DNA from: Casuarius casuarius
Lineage: Eukaryota; Chordata; Aves; Casuariiformes; Casuariidae
Direction of reading: 5' to 3'
Assembly (NCBI GenBank): GCA_003342895.1
Contig: PTFA01000273.1
Coordinates: 990,954 to 1,054,953 of the forward strand
DNA length: 64,000 nucleotides
Shown here in pieces: positions 26,201 to 38,795 of this stretch. Position 1 is the stretch's first letter. Each line of letters opens with the position of its first letter. The notes below the pieces were generated by a model that ran no database searches, was not told where the DNA came from, and worked only from the letters and a program-made list of their open reading frames with translations. A program made the translations under genes and the position numbers.

Positions 26201-27381
26201 GAAGAAAAGGAAGGAAGCTTGTTATGTTTTGAAATATTATTTTCTCACAAATATTTTTTTAAACTCACTTCCACTTACTGCAGAAGTATTTTATCCAAGG
26301 GTTTTTTCTGGTGGTGTGGACAGAAAAAGGAAAAAGGATGGGGAAGAACATGGCTATCACCAAATAAAAAGAAATTCTAATAGATTGTTCTTTTACCTTC
26401 GTGAAATTCAACTACATAGAAAGGTGTAATTAGTGAGAAGAACACCCGAAAGATTTAAGAAGATCTATTTCAAATGTGCCAATGCTTGTTGTTTTATCAG
26501 TTGCTATCTGATAATTTGTTATGACAGGTGTAAGGCACAAGCTAAGACTGCCTCCTTAAAACAACAGTTGTGGGCCTTTACTGTTCATGAGGAATATCAA
26601 GGTTATTGTCTAGATCAAATAGAAAAAGAGAGTTTTCATCAGCAGATGTCAAAACACATAAGCAGAGATTTGACATACACTTGTAGAACTATCACCTGCT
26701 ATCAGTGCTGCAATGACAGCTGTATCGTGAGACAGTGTAGACCAATTTAATCGTGCTCTGCACTCTGAGTATTGCCCAACTGAATATGATAAACATATGG
26801 TTTTTTGCCACACAGTGGGCATTCATTGCTGTAAGGTTACTTCTATAATGTTCTAATTAATCAGTGTACAGAATCGTTTTTTTCTGAGTAGGTATGTGTA
26901 TATTCCATTTAAGCACACCACCGTGAAATTTTCCAATAGAAGTACACATTTTTAATTGATGCTATAGACAGGCCAGAAGAAAAGAAGATGGTGATGCACT
27001 CTTGTGAAAACATTTACTTGCCCCATAAGCATCTAAACACACAAATAGTCTACTGTTTCAGAAGGTATACATAAATGTTTGTCTTCATGAAACCTAATTT
27101 TTCAAATAGACAGGCACTGCAAATATGCCTAAGCTATTTCAGGTCTTTCAGTATCCTATAGGCTACCACACTAATAATAATCAGATTATTAATAACCACA
27201 GTAAAATAAACTTGTATTGCATAAGGCAATATAAATACATGAGTAACACACAAGATAACAAGATATCCTGATACAGTGTGAGTGAAAGCAGCATAACCCT
27301 GATCCCAGGCCGATGCAAAACCTAGGTGAAAATGGACAAAAACCTGTAAAGATTTCTTGATAAATGCAAAAGGACCTGTAC
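23258..27381. other. AT-rich non-coding DNA, no gene seen
   Basis: Nothing beyond AT-rich sequence and short simple repeats is recognised. The open frames at 23191-23521 on both strands overlap the candidate exon and its flank and are not supported as genes. The two overlapping frames at 26160-26429 and the frame at 26433-26750 give Lys/Phe-rich, AT-driven peptides with no recognisable domain. Confidence 0.55.
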
Positions 27382-27417
27382 GGGGAGGAGGGAAGAAGGG
27401 AGGAAAGGAAGAAGGGA
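27382..27417 (+). repeat. 36-bp polypurine (GGA/GAA) tract
   Basis: Thirty-six consecutive purines on the plus strand, made of GGG, AGG and GAA units with several runs of three or four G. Such homopurine tracts can form triplex or G-quadruplex structures and mutate readily. No element or gene body is recognised next to it. Confidence 0.85.
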
Positions 27418-29986
27418 TGAAAAGGTATAGTTCTGAGTTACTACAGAATGATGTAATTTGATGTGAGTCCCAGTTCAATCAGTTCTTTCTTTCATGTGTC
27501 AACTGCTAACTCTGGCCTAGATTTCTTTTGGATAGGTTCTAGATTTCATTGAATATCTTTGTTGTGCTTAGTTCAGCCAGCATAACTATTAGTTCCTCCT
27601 AGATTTCCTTTCAATTATGTGTACAGAGACAGTGATACCCGCTACTAAGACCACAGTCTTCATTTATTAGCCTTTTTTATCTATTTTACAACTTGCCCAG
27701 GACCTATTTTACAACAAAAAGAAATGTGTTTCCCCATGAACTCTGACCCAGATTACAGCTTGCAGAAGATATATTTTAGGTTCTCTGCCCCTTGAGTATC
27801 AGAGTTCGTACTGTTTACTACTTCAGTTTTTATGAAAACACCCCTAAAAGAGACTTTAAACAATTAACCCCTTAAAAATTTACAAAAGTGAATAGCAATT
27901 AAAAAACTTTTGGTAAAGCATGTCATGTTTGAAGTACAAGTCATTTAAATAATAAAGAAAGACAGAGTTATACAGAAGAAACAACCCTTCTCCTGCCCCG
28001 AACAAACAAGCCATAAGTAGTTCGGAAAGAAGAGAATTTATGAAACCTAGTTTCCTGTGGTTTTTGTTAGTTACCACTTTCCTCCCTTGTGGACTCTCTG
28101 GTGTCTAACAGCAATTCCATGGCTGGCCACAAATACGAGTCTCTCTCCTCTACTCACATACTTACTTATTGGCATGTAACCTTCAGAAGTTCATAGAGCC
28201 TTAATATCTTTCACACTTGCACCACTCAGACATTTGGTTGAAACAATTGCCAGTGTGGAACAGAAGAGGATACAGACACAAAGTCTAATTATGGTAGCTT
28301 CACTTCCTTAAGAAGTCTCACTAAAAAAATAGTGAGATTATATAGCACAAGGAAACTTTTAAGATGTTTTCATTACAGGAATAAAATTCTCAAAACATTT
28401 ATTAAAATTAGGGCATCAGAAGTATAAAAAGGTACTTTGTTTCACAAATACACATTAGTATTACTTATTAATAGATATTTTCCTTTGTGTAAGTCAGAGG
28501 ACAAAGACAAGTCTCACCATCCTTCTTTAAAATCTACACTGAGAGAAAACATTTTGAATTATATACATATTAATCACTACTAATTACTACTAGCAAGCTT
28601 TACCATAGTGTTTTTATATAATCCTATGTAAAGATATTTTGACTGTATTTGACTGGAAATTTCCCCAGGATGGTACTTAACTAATTTGATATATCTTTTC
28701 TGTTAAAAACTGCTCTATTAATGGAGCTGACATTCACCCCTTAACAAAGGATATTCATATATTAAGCCTCTGGGTTTACCAAGATCAAGAATACTAAACA
28801 AGATCTCCCTGTCTTAATCAGAGTACTGAACTGCTCAACTTGCTCTTAATATTTCAGGTCCAAGACAATAACATGGCATACACTAAATTATTTACAAATG
28901 GAGTGATAATTGAAGAGAAAAAGAAAAGGAACCTAAATTATATCACAAACATGGCTGTAGCAGACACTTTTAATTCAGTTGGTCTAGTCGTAGTTTATCT
29001 GTTGAGCTTCAAAAAGCAAAGGTCTTGCTGAGTTTCCTATCATCAGTGTGTAGTGGAGAGCGCAATTGGTTCAGCGCCACAAAGAAAGAGAAGAGCAATG
29101 CAGTCTTTTGATTGCAGAGGATAATCTATAAACACTAGGAACAAAGTTGACCCTTGATGTGATCTCTGTTCACTTCTCACAAGGGATGGCAATCTAGAGA
29201 TATCGTTATAGGGTACAAAACAGCTTTTAGGAAAGGTTCCTAAAGGAAATCATTCTTCTATTCAGCCACGTTGCTATAGTAACAGAACCAATCAAGCCTC
29301 TTCACAAAGGCTTTTATGTCAACTTCTGTTAGCAAACTCATATAGAAAGTATAACTCAAACTAAATTAACACGACAGTCATTAAGCTATTAAGATAGGTA
29401 AAAGAAGGAGATGGTTTACCAACAAATGTATCACATTTCACCTCTTACATGCACAGCTTTTAAGGTGTAAATCAGCTTATTCCAAAGCTTCATCGCCTAC
29501 TGCTAATAGTCTACTGTTTTATATTTTCATGTATTCTGAGAAAGTATAATTTACCTAGAATGCTGTCCCTAAATTCACTGGGTCACAAGCCATATATGTT
29601 TCTTCCCCTTTCTCCTCCCAACCACTAAAACAGGGTTACATCACATTTCTTCATCTCTGTAAGCCTCATTCCTGCAGAATAGATCTTTCACCAAAAAACA
29701 ACATCAGTCACAAAATACACTAACTGAAGAAGTTAACATTTACTCCACTACATCTTTAAAGTATTAATTCTGCAAAAAGGTAACAGTAACTACTACAACT
29801 ACATAAATTAAAAGGACATTTAAGGAAAATCCAAATGGAAGCATGCATTTCCAAGTTAACTCATGTCAAACTTCCCATAAATTCCTAGTTAGCAGGCAGA
29901 AGATTTTGAGGGCTGCAGAACCTGGATCTCAGGTTCAAGTAGTTGAAATTGGAAATTTCATTTTGGTATACAGACTAGTGCACCTC
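27418..29986. other. AT-rich non-coding DNA, no gene seen
   Basis: There is no recognisable exon, repeat family or RNA gene. A perfect 8-bp inverted repeat separated by six A occurs at 28316-28337; it is short and expected by chance in a window this size. Confidence 0.55.
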
Positions 29987-30002
29987 AAAAAAAAAAAAAA
30001 AA
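29987..30002. repeat. Poly(A) tract, 16 bases
   Basis: An uninterrupted run of 16 A. Another run of 11 A lies at 30180-30190. Neither follows a recognised retroposon body. Confidence 0.9.
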
Positions 30003-30261
30003 GAGTTTGTGAAGGACAGACAAGAATCTCCCTCTCCTTTAGACTGCTGATCCACCTCGTTTGAGACAAGAAGTACTAAGGAACTATTACATTTCAGTTC
30101 TGGTCTCTTAAAGAGCAAATTACCTTTGCATAATGTAAACAGTCTATAGGATTTCCCTTCCATTCCCTTTTCCCAATCCAAAAAAAAAAATTAACACTTA
30201 TCACCGTGTGCATAGGGGAGACTTTGTAAGGCACATCGTAAATCTTCTGTAATTTTTTAAC

Positions 30262-30283
30262 TTCATTTCATTTCATTTCATTT
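30262..30283 (+). repeat. TTTCA pentanucleotide repeat
   Basis: About 4.4 perfect copies of the TTTCA unit, with a further two-unit stretch at about 30296-30305. This is a short microsatellite that may be polymorphic. Confidence 0.85.
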
Positions 30284-31461
30284 GAGATATAAAAGATTTC
30301 ATTTCATGTTCCCGGTCTGATTCAAACAAAGCAAGAACGTGCAACAGCTGCTTCCACACCACAAATGAATGTCCTGCTCAGTATGCTGAGGTTCTTTCTG
30401 CACTGAGACTTCCTGAAAAACTTCTGAAAATACTGGTTTAATCTGTAGGTTTCATAGAAACATTTCTGAAATGTTAAAAAAAATAACAGGCTAGAAAAAA
30501 TATTCCCATCCTTCTGCAATACTGAAATGAGGAATGTCTTGGGTCATTTATGATGTACAAGATAGAAGTCTGGGGATTACTTTGTTTCAAGAACTAGTAG
30601 GAACACCGTAACACTGAGGTTCATCAGTTATATAGCAATTAGAAGAGTGCTGATCTTCTTCACAATGACTCCAGTAAAGCAAAAGTCAAGACACTGAGTA
30701 ATGTGTAGATTCGCCAGTAGCCTTCCATGTCTAGAACTGAAATCCCCAAATCATAGTTTTCTGTTTCTGTCTTTGGAAGACATTATTGAATGTGCTGTTA
30801 AAATTCTAAAACATAAGGACAATGCAGTTACTAATTCTACTGGTAAGGCTGCTGTGCAGAGTATCTGGAATTCCAAACACATTTTATTTTCTATAGCTTT
30901 TTCCAGAATCCCCAAAAGCACAAGAGAGAAAGCAATCCTGTGGTCATGTTTGCTTTTCCTGTGAGCATGATGGAGCTCACACTCTCAGTTTATACTAAAG
31001 CCTCAGCCATCAGAAACTGACATCTTGAGTCTCTGTGACTTCCCTCTCAGTTCAGAGCACTTTTCTTACCCACCCCAATATAGAGTAAGGAAGTTAAAAG
31101 GATTTAAATTCAACTATATCATCACCATTGAAAGTATATTTATCTGGTATTACAAATAACATGGCAATTTACAAATGGTGTAAAAAAGAGTAGAGGCAAG
31201 GTCCTTCTCCTAAAAGTTTACAAAATTATGGATAAATTAGAGCTTGAACTGTGATATCCTTTCTCCCTTAGAAGGCAAAAAATAATGTAACCTTATATAC
31301 TCAGGTTAACTACTAACCCACGAAGTCTGTTAAGATGTGAATCAGTTAGGGCAGTCCCCGTTCCCCTAGTCAATGCTCCTGCAATTGCTTCTTTTCTGGG
31401 ACCAGGTTTCTCCTTGAAAACAAGTAGGCCACTTCCTTTTCAGCAGATAAAGGTCTTTCTT
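30284..31461. other. AT-rich non-coding DNA, no firm gene
   Basis: The plus-strand open frame at 30701-30964 contains a possible acceptor/donor pair at about 30780-30842 with one open frame between, but the acceptor is weak. No other feature is supported. Confidence 0.5.
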
Positions 31462-31671
31462 TTATTCTCTTTCCCAGTGTCCTTTTTCTTCCCTAATGGT
31501 GGGTTTTGACCTACACAGTTCTTCAAACTGTAGATTAGCCAGCACCTCAAAAGCTTCTCCATTGCTACTTCCAATTTGGTCAACCATTCTGTTGTAAAGA
31601 AAGAGGCAGAAGTATGAGCCGATTTTGGTGATGTTCTGTATGTTCTCAGGAGACAGAAATTCTCTTATCAA
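31462..31671 (-). pseudogene. Possible decayed coding relic (unidentified)
   Basis: The minus-strand frame is open for 69 codons between stops. Its translation is unusually protein-like for AT-rich intronic DNA, with a mixed charged and hydrophobic helix-like pattern (for example NGEAFEVLANLQFEELC). It has no ATG at its left end: the first codon is TTG and is preceded at once by an in-frame stop. A second open frame in another reading phase lies just upstream on the same strand (31706-31897), as would be seen in a frameshifted retrocopy. I recognise no family, see no flanking direct repeats, and cannot exclude chance. Confidence 0.2.
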
Positions 31672-33629
31672 TTAAAAGACATCCACCTAACCACTCTCAA
31701 TGGTATTACAAATACTCAGCTTTTCCTTCACGACCTTCTACCAATTTTCTGTTTCTGTCACAAATGCAATAGGAGAAGAAAGTGAAGACAGGCTTTTCCA
31801 GTAAAGGTTGTATGTTGCTTCTTATGAATAGTTTGTCATAAAATCTATAATTAAATACCTTAATGACATTTAGAAACAGCTCACATTTGATTCTCAAAGG
31901 AGGAGAAATTTAAAGAGAGATTTCAGAAGCATACAGAATCAAAAGTACACATCAAAAATATGCCAATGTCAGCATAAAAGACATTTGTGAGACTAGATAG
32001 AAGTAAGGAGAGAGGACTACTTCGCAGACTAATATCTGAATAGGGGAATATTTAATATGTGAATAAAAGAGTATTTAAGGGTCTCTGAGACATTGGGATA
32101 ATTAGGCTGTTGTTTGAATAAAAGGATAAAGCTGTTCCCTAGACTAACAGCCAAAACCTGTAAATGCTATCAATAATTTAGAAAATACTGAGAAGCTACT
32201 TTCAAAGTATGTTATGCTCGAAGGTTTCCAATAAGCATAACTAAGCAAAGAACAAGAGCTTTTGCTGCAAGCAACACCATGATATTGCAGTCAAATCTGA
32301 TGACTTTATATACACAAGTGGTAGACAGGAAGAGCATTAGCTCTTTTCACTTTCAAGGGTGTGTTGACAGCAATTAATTATGTTTTGGGACTTTAATTCT
32401 TTTCACATTGCACAGGGTTTCATTTGTCAGTGAAGTAGCCATGTATTAACATCTCCATTCTTAATGGTCATATGCTCTAGCAGCTAAGCAAGCAGCTAGA
32501 CTTTGTTGGAAAACACTGTTCTGGCACATCTTTGTTCTAATGAGTAAAATGAATTTAAAACCTTAGAGGATTGTGCTCTCTCTAGAGGTTTAGTTTTATA
32601 TTCCTTAATCTCTTGCAATAAAATCCTCTAAGAAATATGAGGACTGGGTCCTGTTCCCATCTGACCTAGAGAATCAAAATTAATCAGATAAGTCACTCTT
32701 CCAGCTGTCATACATTTACAGTGCACAGCAGAAGTAGATGGAACGTTATTTTTCTATTCCATCTTTCATTTTCTTCCTTTTTAAAATTACATGCTTTGGA
32801 AATACACTTGTCAAAATTACTCATAACAATTAAGCCAGTTTCCTTTTGATACGGCAGAAAAGTTCCATTCTGAAGTATCCTATTTGCATTTCTACCCACA
32901 TTCAGATAATAATACATAAGACCTAAACTGACTGTATCCTTTGATGGTTTTGGAAAGATTACCCCCAATGATGATGATGTAAAAAAGCAAAAACTCTGGA
33001 ATGAACTATTATCCTTGTGAAATCCTCCCTAAAATGGCAATATTTTATGCAATTATTTAAGGTACTGTGATAAAGCATGCTCAGAAATGTTTCCAGTGAA
33101 ATCTATTCAGAGGGGTTTTTTTTGTTTTTTTCTGAAGCAAAAGAGCAGTTGCTCTTGTTGGATTTTATCCCTTATGGACTACATTATTTTTGTGAGAAGG
33201 CAAAGCTGCCTGCATGAATCTTTTTTTTTTTTAATGTTAAATTATTCCAAATTATTATACACCTAATAAACATTCTTGTAACATGTCTGCATATAGCAGC
33301 TATCATTCCAGATACTTGTTTAGCCTACTCATTTAATAACCTCTCCTAACTGACCTAAGCTACAGCCGACATTTACATGAATAAAAGAGCATGTGGCCAG
33401 AAGTTTGTTCAATCTTTTCTTTGTTATTTATACCAATTGTAAAGTTTGTTCCCTACACTTTTTAACACTACTTTTTGTTTGCTTTTTTCAGGCAAAGATT
33501 TACCTGGAGCTGGCATGCTAAAATTCTGATGCATGGAAGGCAGAGGTAGAACTGAGAAAAGGAAGTTTAGGGATGTGTCTTCTTCTTCCTCCAGGTTTTC
33601 CCATCTTCAGATCTCTCAACTTAAAAAAA

Positions 33630-33631
<2 letters not shown>
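31672..33631. other. AT-rich non-coding DNA
   Basis: Beyond the open frames at 31706-31897 and 32708-32968, which are unrecognised, I see only AT-rich sequence and T runs (33221-33232). A very strong splice acceptor-like site, a T-rich tract ending 'gcttttttcag', lies at about 33491. It is followed by a frame open for only about 17 codons and no good donor, so no exon is called. Confidence 0.5.
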
Positions 33632-33682
<51 letters not shown>

Positions 33683-33690
33683 CGCGCGCC
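33632..33690 (+). repeat. (AC)n microsatellite with (CG)n end
   Basis: About 47 bases of perfect AC dinucleotide repeat (33632-33678) pass through two A into four CG units (33681-33688). Nearly the whole tract alternates purine and pyrimidine, the classic Z-DNA-prone arrangement. The long frames across it that read Thr-His or Cys-Val repeats are artefacts of the dinucleotide. Confidence 0.97.
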
Positions 33691-34072
33691 CTGGAAGCAG
33701 AGCTTGCATCAGACACTATACAAAACATTTTCAAAACAGTATGTTGTTAAAATAGTCACATATATGATATATGACGTGTCTCCTCTCTGGCCCTTTGCTT
33801 CAAGGTATCCTCAGAGTTATCAGCCAACGCAAATTTTGAACAACCGTCCTGAATCCTAAAGGTAATGTTCCTTTCACTACATTGACTATGTCAGAGTACC
33901 AAAACGTTCCCATTATCCTGGGGAGTTCCTGTTTTTAATCTTTAACAAAGCAGCAGAACAAATGCTGTATTTTTGTGGTCAGAGCAAAATTTATCTCAAA
34001 ACATGCCAATGACAAAATAGCTGTTGCTTGGATGGCCACACTGATCCTTGTTTGTCTCCCTCTCTTCTATAG

Positions 34073-34168
34073 GCATGTCATTATTCCGACTGCAGTGATG
34101 ACGAAGGGAATAATCACATATTTGTGAGAGAAGAGGATCAAGCCAGCATGTCCTCATTCTGTTTCTGA
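34073..34168 (+). CDS. Candidate 3'-terminal coding exon (unidentified gene)
   Basis: A long pyrimidine-rich stretch ending 'tctccctctcttctatag' makes a strong acceptor immediately before this segment. The phase-0 frame then runs 31 codons to a TGA at 34166-34168. The translation is acidic and polar, with a Cys/Ser/Asp-rich start (CHYSDCSDDEGNN), the string HIFVREEDQ and a Ser/Phe/Cys end. It looks more like a C-terminal tail than a translated intron. Two CpGs fall in the open frame, unusual for the surroundings. The start phase is compatible with the candidate exon at 23198-23257. I do not recognise the protein. A second long open frame on the opposite strand overlaps it, which weakens the case. 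Confidence 0.3.
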   Translation, partial: ACHYSDCSDDEGNNHIFVREEDQASMSSFCF

Positions 34169-37100
34169 AGGAACATCAACAAGCAGCAGGAAAGATGGAA
34201 GTTCTGAGAACTAAATTTGTTTGGGCAGCTTCTGATCACGTCAAACAAGCGCAGACGTACACCAGTGCAAGGAAAAGTCCTACTAGCACTAAGAATTTGC
34301 ATCTTAATCACAGCAAAACCTTTGAGGACTCCCCTTGGACCTTGATTCTAATCTGAGAACTCCTTCTCTACAAAACTAATATCTTGATATTAAGTTAATA
34401 TCATTTGTTATAAAAAGTCCAACAAAATTTCACAGATAAAAACCCTGAATTCTTCAAAAATTAGGAAATCTATCATTGTAAAGTGTTATCATTTCTTTAT
34501 CAGTATTTACTGATGTAGGAGTTTTTTCAGGAAAGCTCAGAGAAATAAGGTAGACATTATTATAGAACTAAAGTAAACGAAGTGAACTAACACTTCTGAA
34601 ATGACACACTCTAGATCCCATTTAGCTGAGTATTACAACGCAGGCATAAGAATGTGTATGAGCAGTATAGCAATGGGTTATCTTTGCTAGAAATGAAGAG
34701 TCTTTCAAATACCACACAAGATCACATGTATATATGTTTGCAACTGCGTTTAAATGCAAATATTGCTTTTATCTTCTCTTTTCTGCCTTGAGAGAAAAAC
34801 TCCTGGGNNNNNNNNNNNNNNNNNNNNNNNNNNNNNNNNNNNNNNNNNNNNNNNNNNNNNNNNNNNNCAACACCATTGGAGTGTGTTGCTGACACTGAGA
34901 CTGTGTAAGTGAATTGTGCACATGGACACTTCAGCAAAAGCACTGCTGATTATAAGGAACAAAAAGAAAAATTCTGTTGATAAAGTCTTTGTATATAAAA
35001 CAAGTCTGTACCCTAAGCAACTGAAAGAAAATTCAACTAAAACTGAAAGCACATCATATATGATGTAAAAGAGTTAAATATCTTCCATGAGTTCTCTATT
35101 TCAAAAAGAGCTGAAGAAGTAAAGAAAATACGTAGATTATAATATACATTATTGTTATGTCACAAGTTATTATCATTTGTTTCCATCATTAAACAACTCC
35201 TAGGAACAGCTGTCCTCCTATGAAAACCAAATGAGAACTGTATCCTTATTTCTGGAAATTTTTCTCTGAGTATAGTCTCAGATGGCCAATGGCTGGTGCT
35301 TTTGAGTACACAATTTTTTTCTTGCACAGTTCTATGAACCTAGGTATCATATCAGTCAACATGCTTGAAAGCAATGCCATGCATACAATCGAATGAAGTG
35401 TATTACAAGATGTAAAGGTAACAAATGCCTTTTAGATGTCAGCTAGATCATAATATTTTGGTTCTCAAGTTAATCCAGAAACAAAGATGCCACAGGTTTC
35501 AAACCAGAAACCAGACTCAGTTGCCAGAAGTAACTGAAGCACTTGCAAGAAATCTGAAAGTAATTTAAAAAGTTATTTTCAACTGAGAACATCTCTCTCA
35601 AGTTCTTAGTTTTTGAACCACAGAACCAATAATGTTTGAAGGGTAAAATATCTGATATAAGCTGAAGTAATAACTAAAAATGCAAGCTGATTGTGAAGAG
35701 TAGATACCAAATACCACATACATGCTTGTCATGAACTGTAGTAAGAGTGTGAATATTTTAATGAACTTACGGAAAATTTTCAATAAAGAGGATTAAAAAG
35801 AAGCATAGGAAATTAATAAAATTACTGTAAAACAATGAAATACTTTGTTGTGATTTCTAAAGCTTTTTGTAAGAATTGAAATTCCTTAAACAACTGATAG
35901 AGATGAAACAGTAGCTTTTTAATGAAAAAGAATAGTGTGTAAAGCTGCTCCTTCAGAATTAATGCAACTGAATGCAGTCAGATCTCCACAAAAGCTAAGG
36001 ACTACATTATTTTACTATTAATAATGAAAGATTTTGGCTTTCTTATTCATTTGTGTTCCCAAAACTGGAAAGAAATATGTCATCAACTAATGGCTAACAA
36101 TGGTCATATCCAACCTGTATTTCACTGCAATGTTTTTAAACAAGTTATTGAACTGGACCTTAGTAAGACATTTTATTTTAAAATTTCAATTGAGTTCACT
36201 TCTGAATGGAGATCAGTGCCAGAGTTTTGACCATAAACCTTTATGCGAATCTGTCACGAATGGTTATGTTATTTTCCTTGTTAATGCAGGACTGTCCTGC
36301 ACTAGAAATTCTTGAGACACAACTCTTTCTCCTCCAAAAAATATAGCAATCCTAAAAATACAGTTAATTACCAATGTCTGTAATGCTTCAAACTTTTACC
36401 TACTACATATTGTGTTAAAATACATTTGACTTCCTGATGAAAACAGTTAATTTACTTATACCCAGTCACTTTACAGTCATAGGCATTGTTTTCCTGATTT
36501 TCTTACTAGTAGTTTTAAGTTTTTAAAGCTTAAGCAGGGGAGCTGGTAAGTCCTCCACCAAATTACGTTATTGAACTCATCTTATATTAGGTTGAGGAAA
36601 AAGATAAGATTTGAAGCGACTGTTATCTTCCATCTTGATTACAAGATGTGCAGTGGCTTACTTCACATATTAGCATGGTTCTGAAGGCTATCAACAGTTA
36701 GAGTAACAGCACATTTACCCACTTACGATTTCTTTTGAGTTACTGTTAAAAATTTCATATTAATTATAAAAGGTTGATTTTAAGGTGAAATTACTAGGTT
36801 GGATTAAAAACTTATGCAGCAGTGCGTTAAGTCACCAAATCACATAGTTAATACCTGCTTTGGTGAATATGTAGGAATGTTAAAGAACTGCTCATTAGCC
36901 ATAGCACATAATTTCGATGAATGGAAATATAAGTAGACATTTCAATAGTGACCAAATTTGCTTCTGATTAGTATGCCATATCTTTGTTCTATGTGTAAAC
37001 TTCAACCTTCAGCTTTACCTAGCTGAACAAACAAATACTGCCTAGTTCCAGAACCTTTCTATTCATTTGCTTACAGGATGAAGAAGATGCTAAGTTATTC

Positions 37101-38795
37101 CTTTCTAATTTAACAAGTAGAAATTCATTTATACTGATTTTAAATCTATTGTATTATTATAAAAATATAGCTGGACTGCTAGCAAGTTACTATCTTGCTA
37201 TAATTGTGTGGCACTTTCCTCAAGTGACTACAGGCTGGATTTTTATTTTCAATTTCTTGCTGCTTGAGTTGTTTGTCCATGGCCTGCCTTTATCACTACT
37301 TTTAAGTCTTCACAAACAATCTTTGCAGAACAAAAAATGACACATATAAGACAAGGACAGATCTCTTTCCTCTCATGTAGTTACAGATTTATATTTTAAA
37401 TACAGACTGGATGCATACTAATGCTCATACATCACTGAGAACTGATTTACTTCTAAATTAAGAGTTTTAATGAACAAGAGAAGTAATTTATTTTTAAGAT
37501 CATTATCTTATTTTTTTTATTTGACTATTTAAAAAGATACTAACCTAATTCTTAAGTGCTAGTAAATAAAAAACTGATTTAGATGCCTCAGCAAACCAGC
37601 AGTCTTCTTTGGCCCCGAAGAACATAAATACTGCAAGTATCACACCCTTTGAAATTAACATTAGGATTTGGTTTCAAATTTGTTCTGAATTCTTTATAAT
37701 ACAAGGAAATATAGCTCACAGTCTGAATTAGTATCATTTTGAGAACAAACTGTATAATCAAGTGAAGGTCTGAAAACTCAAAATTTTAATCTCTCACTTT
37801 GAGTTATAATTATGTATTTACTTACCAAAAAAGGAAAGTACTCCTATCAGTCATTTCAACTGCTCTCATTTGATTATTCTGTTGAATCTTTTGCAGTTAT
37901 TTGTATGAGTACACCACTGAAAATCACTTGATCTCTTTCACCTGACTACAAGCCTAGTTATTTTTCAAAACCATAAAACCATATAAAAAACACCAATCAT
38001 GATTATTTCTGTCATAATGATTGACTTCTTTATTATGCATTAAATCACAAGAATCTAGTGCAAGCTTTTAGATCAGTTCCTTTCCACAAAAACAACAAGA
38101 AACACTTTCAAATTGAGGTTCACAAAGACATATATTATCTATACAAAGCCAGAGTGCACTGCTTAAATACCTAGGATTCTTTCATCACTGTAAGGTTTAG
38201 GATAATACTATTGTTACAGATGAAACCCAACAGTGCAGTTGCATAAAGAATTTCTTTACAGCAGTAATTAAGCATTGTGTTCTGCCACTTTTAACAATAT
38301 ATCATGTAACAATGCCGCAGCTCTTATTAATACTGAAGATTATGACATCACTTCTTTCCTGTCTGACATCACTTCTTAAGATAGTTACTGTATAGTGTGA
38401 GTGCAGATGAATATGAATAACAAAAATGTTCACTGCATCTCTGACAAACTGCGCAAGAAAGATCTGAGGTGGCACAGCTCCAAATTTAACCTCTTAAGTA
38501 ATAATGCAAAAGATGAATATCTTATTCCTGAGGTTAATCAGACTGTTATCACAGGACTGTCAATGCAAAAATCATCCATGTTTTATGTTCTCTACTATCA
38601 AATATTTCTCTTTTTTAATATTTTTAATCATGTTTTTATGCACATATATTCTCCAGGAAATAAATGTATATTTTAAATTCTGTGTCCTGTTCATTATATT
38701 AAAGCATAATTAATGTGTAAAGCAAAAGAAAAATTACTGTGATGAAAGCACAAATAAAGCATTTATTAATAAAAAATGACTGCTTATGTGTGTAA
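34169..38795 (+). other. AT-rich DNA; possible 3' UTR with tandem poly(A) signals
   Basis: If the exon ending at 34168 is real, this would be its 3' untranslated region. No strong coding signal follows. Two AATAAA hexamers lie close together at 38753-38758 and 38768-38773, with a GT-rich stretch ('gcttatgtgtgt') about ten bases further on, the usual layout of a polyadenylation site. Earlier AATAAA copies occur, for example near 35780. The alternative is simply non-coding DNA, because AATAAA is common by chance in AT-rich sequence. Confidence 0.25.
34808..34867. other. Assembly gap, 60 N
   Basis: Exactly 60 undetermined bases, flanked by ordinary AT-rich sequence. Translations crossing the gap contain unknown residues and are meaningless. 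The N count may or may not reflect the true gap size. Confidence 1.

Noticed and set aside
28316..28337. 8-bp perfect hairpin with A6 loop
   Set aside because: Too short for an RNA gene, with no flanking stem extension; expected by chance.
30780..30842. Plus-strand open segment before a 'gtaagg' donor
   Set aside because: The acceptor (ggaag) is weak and the frame continues open past the donor into a chance ORF.
33518..33859. Open frames with Thr-His or Cys-Val repeats
   Set aside because: They are translations of the AC/TG microsatellite.
34722..35052. Two minus-strand open frames crossing the gap
   Set aside because: They contain undetermined residues from the 60-N gap and only seem open because N codons are not stops.
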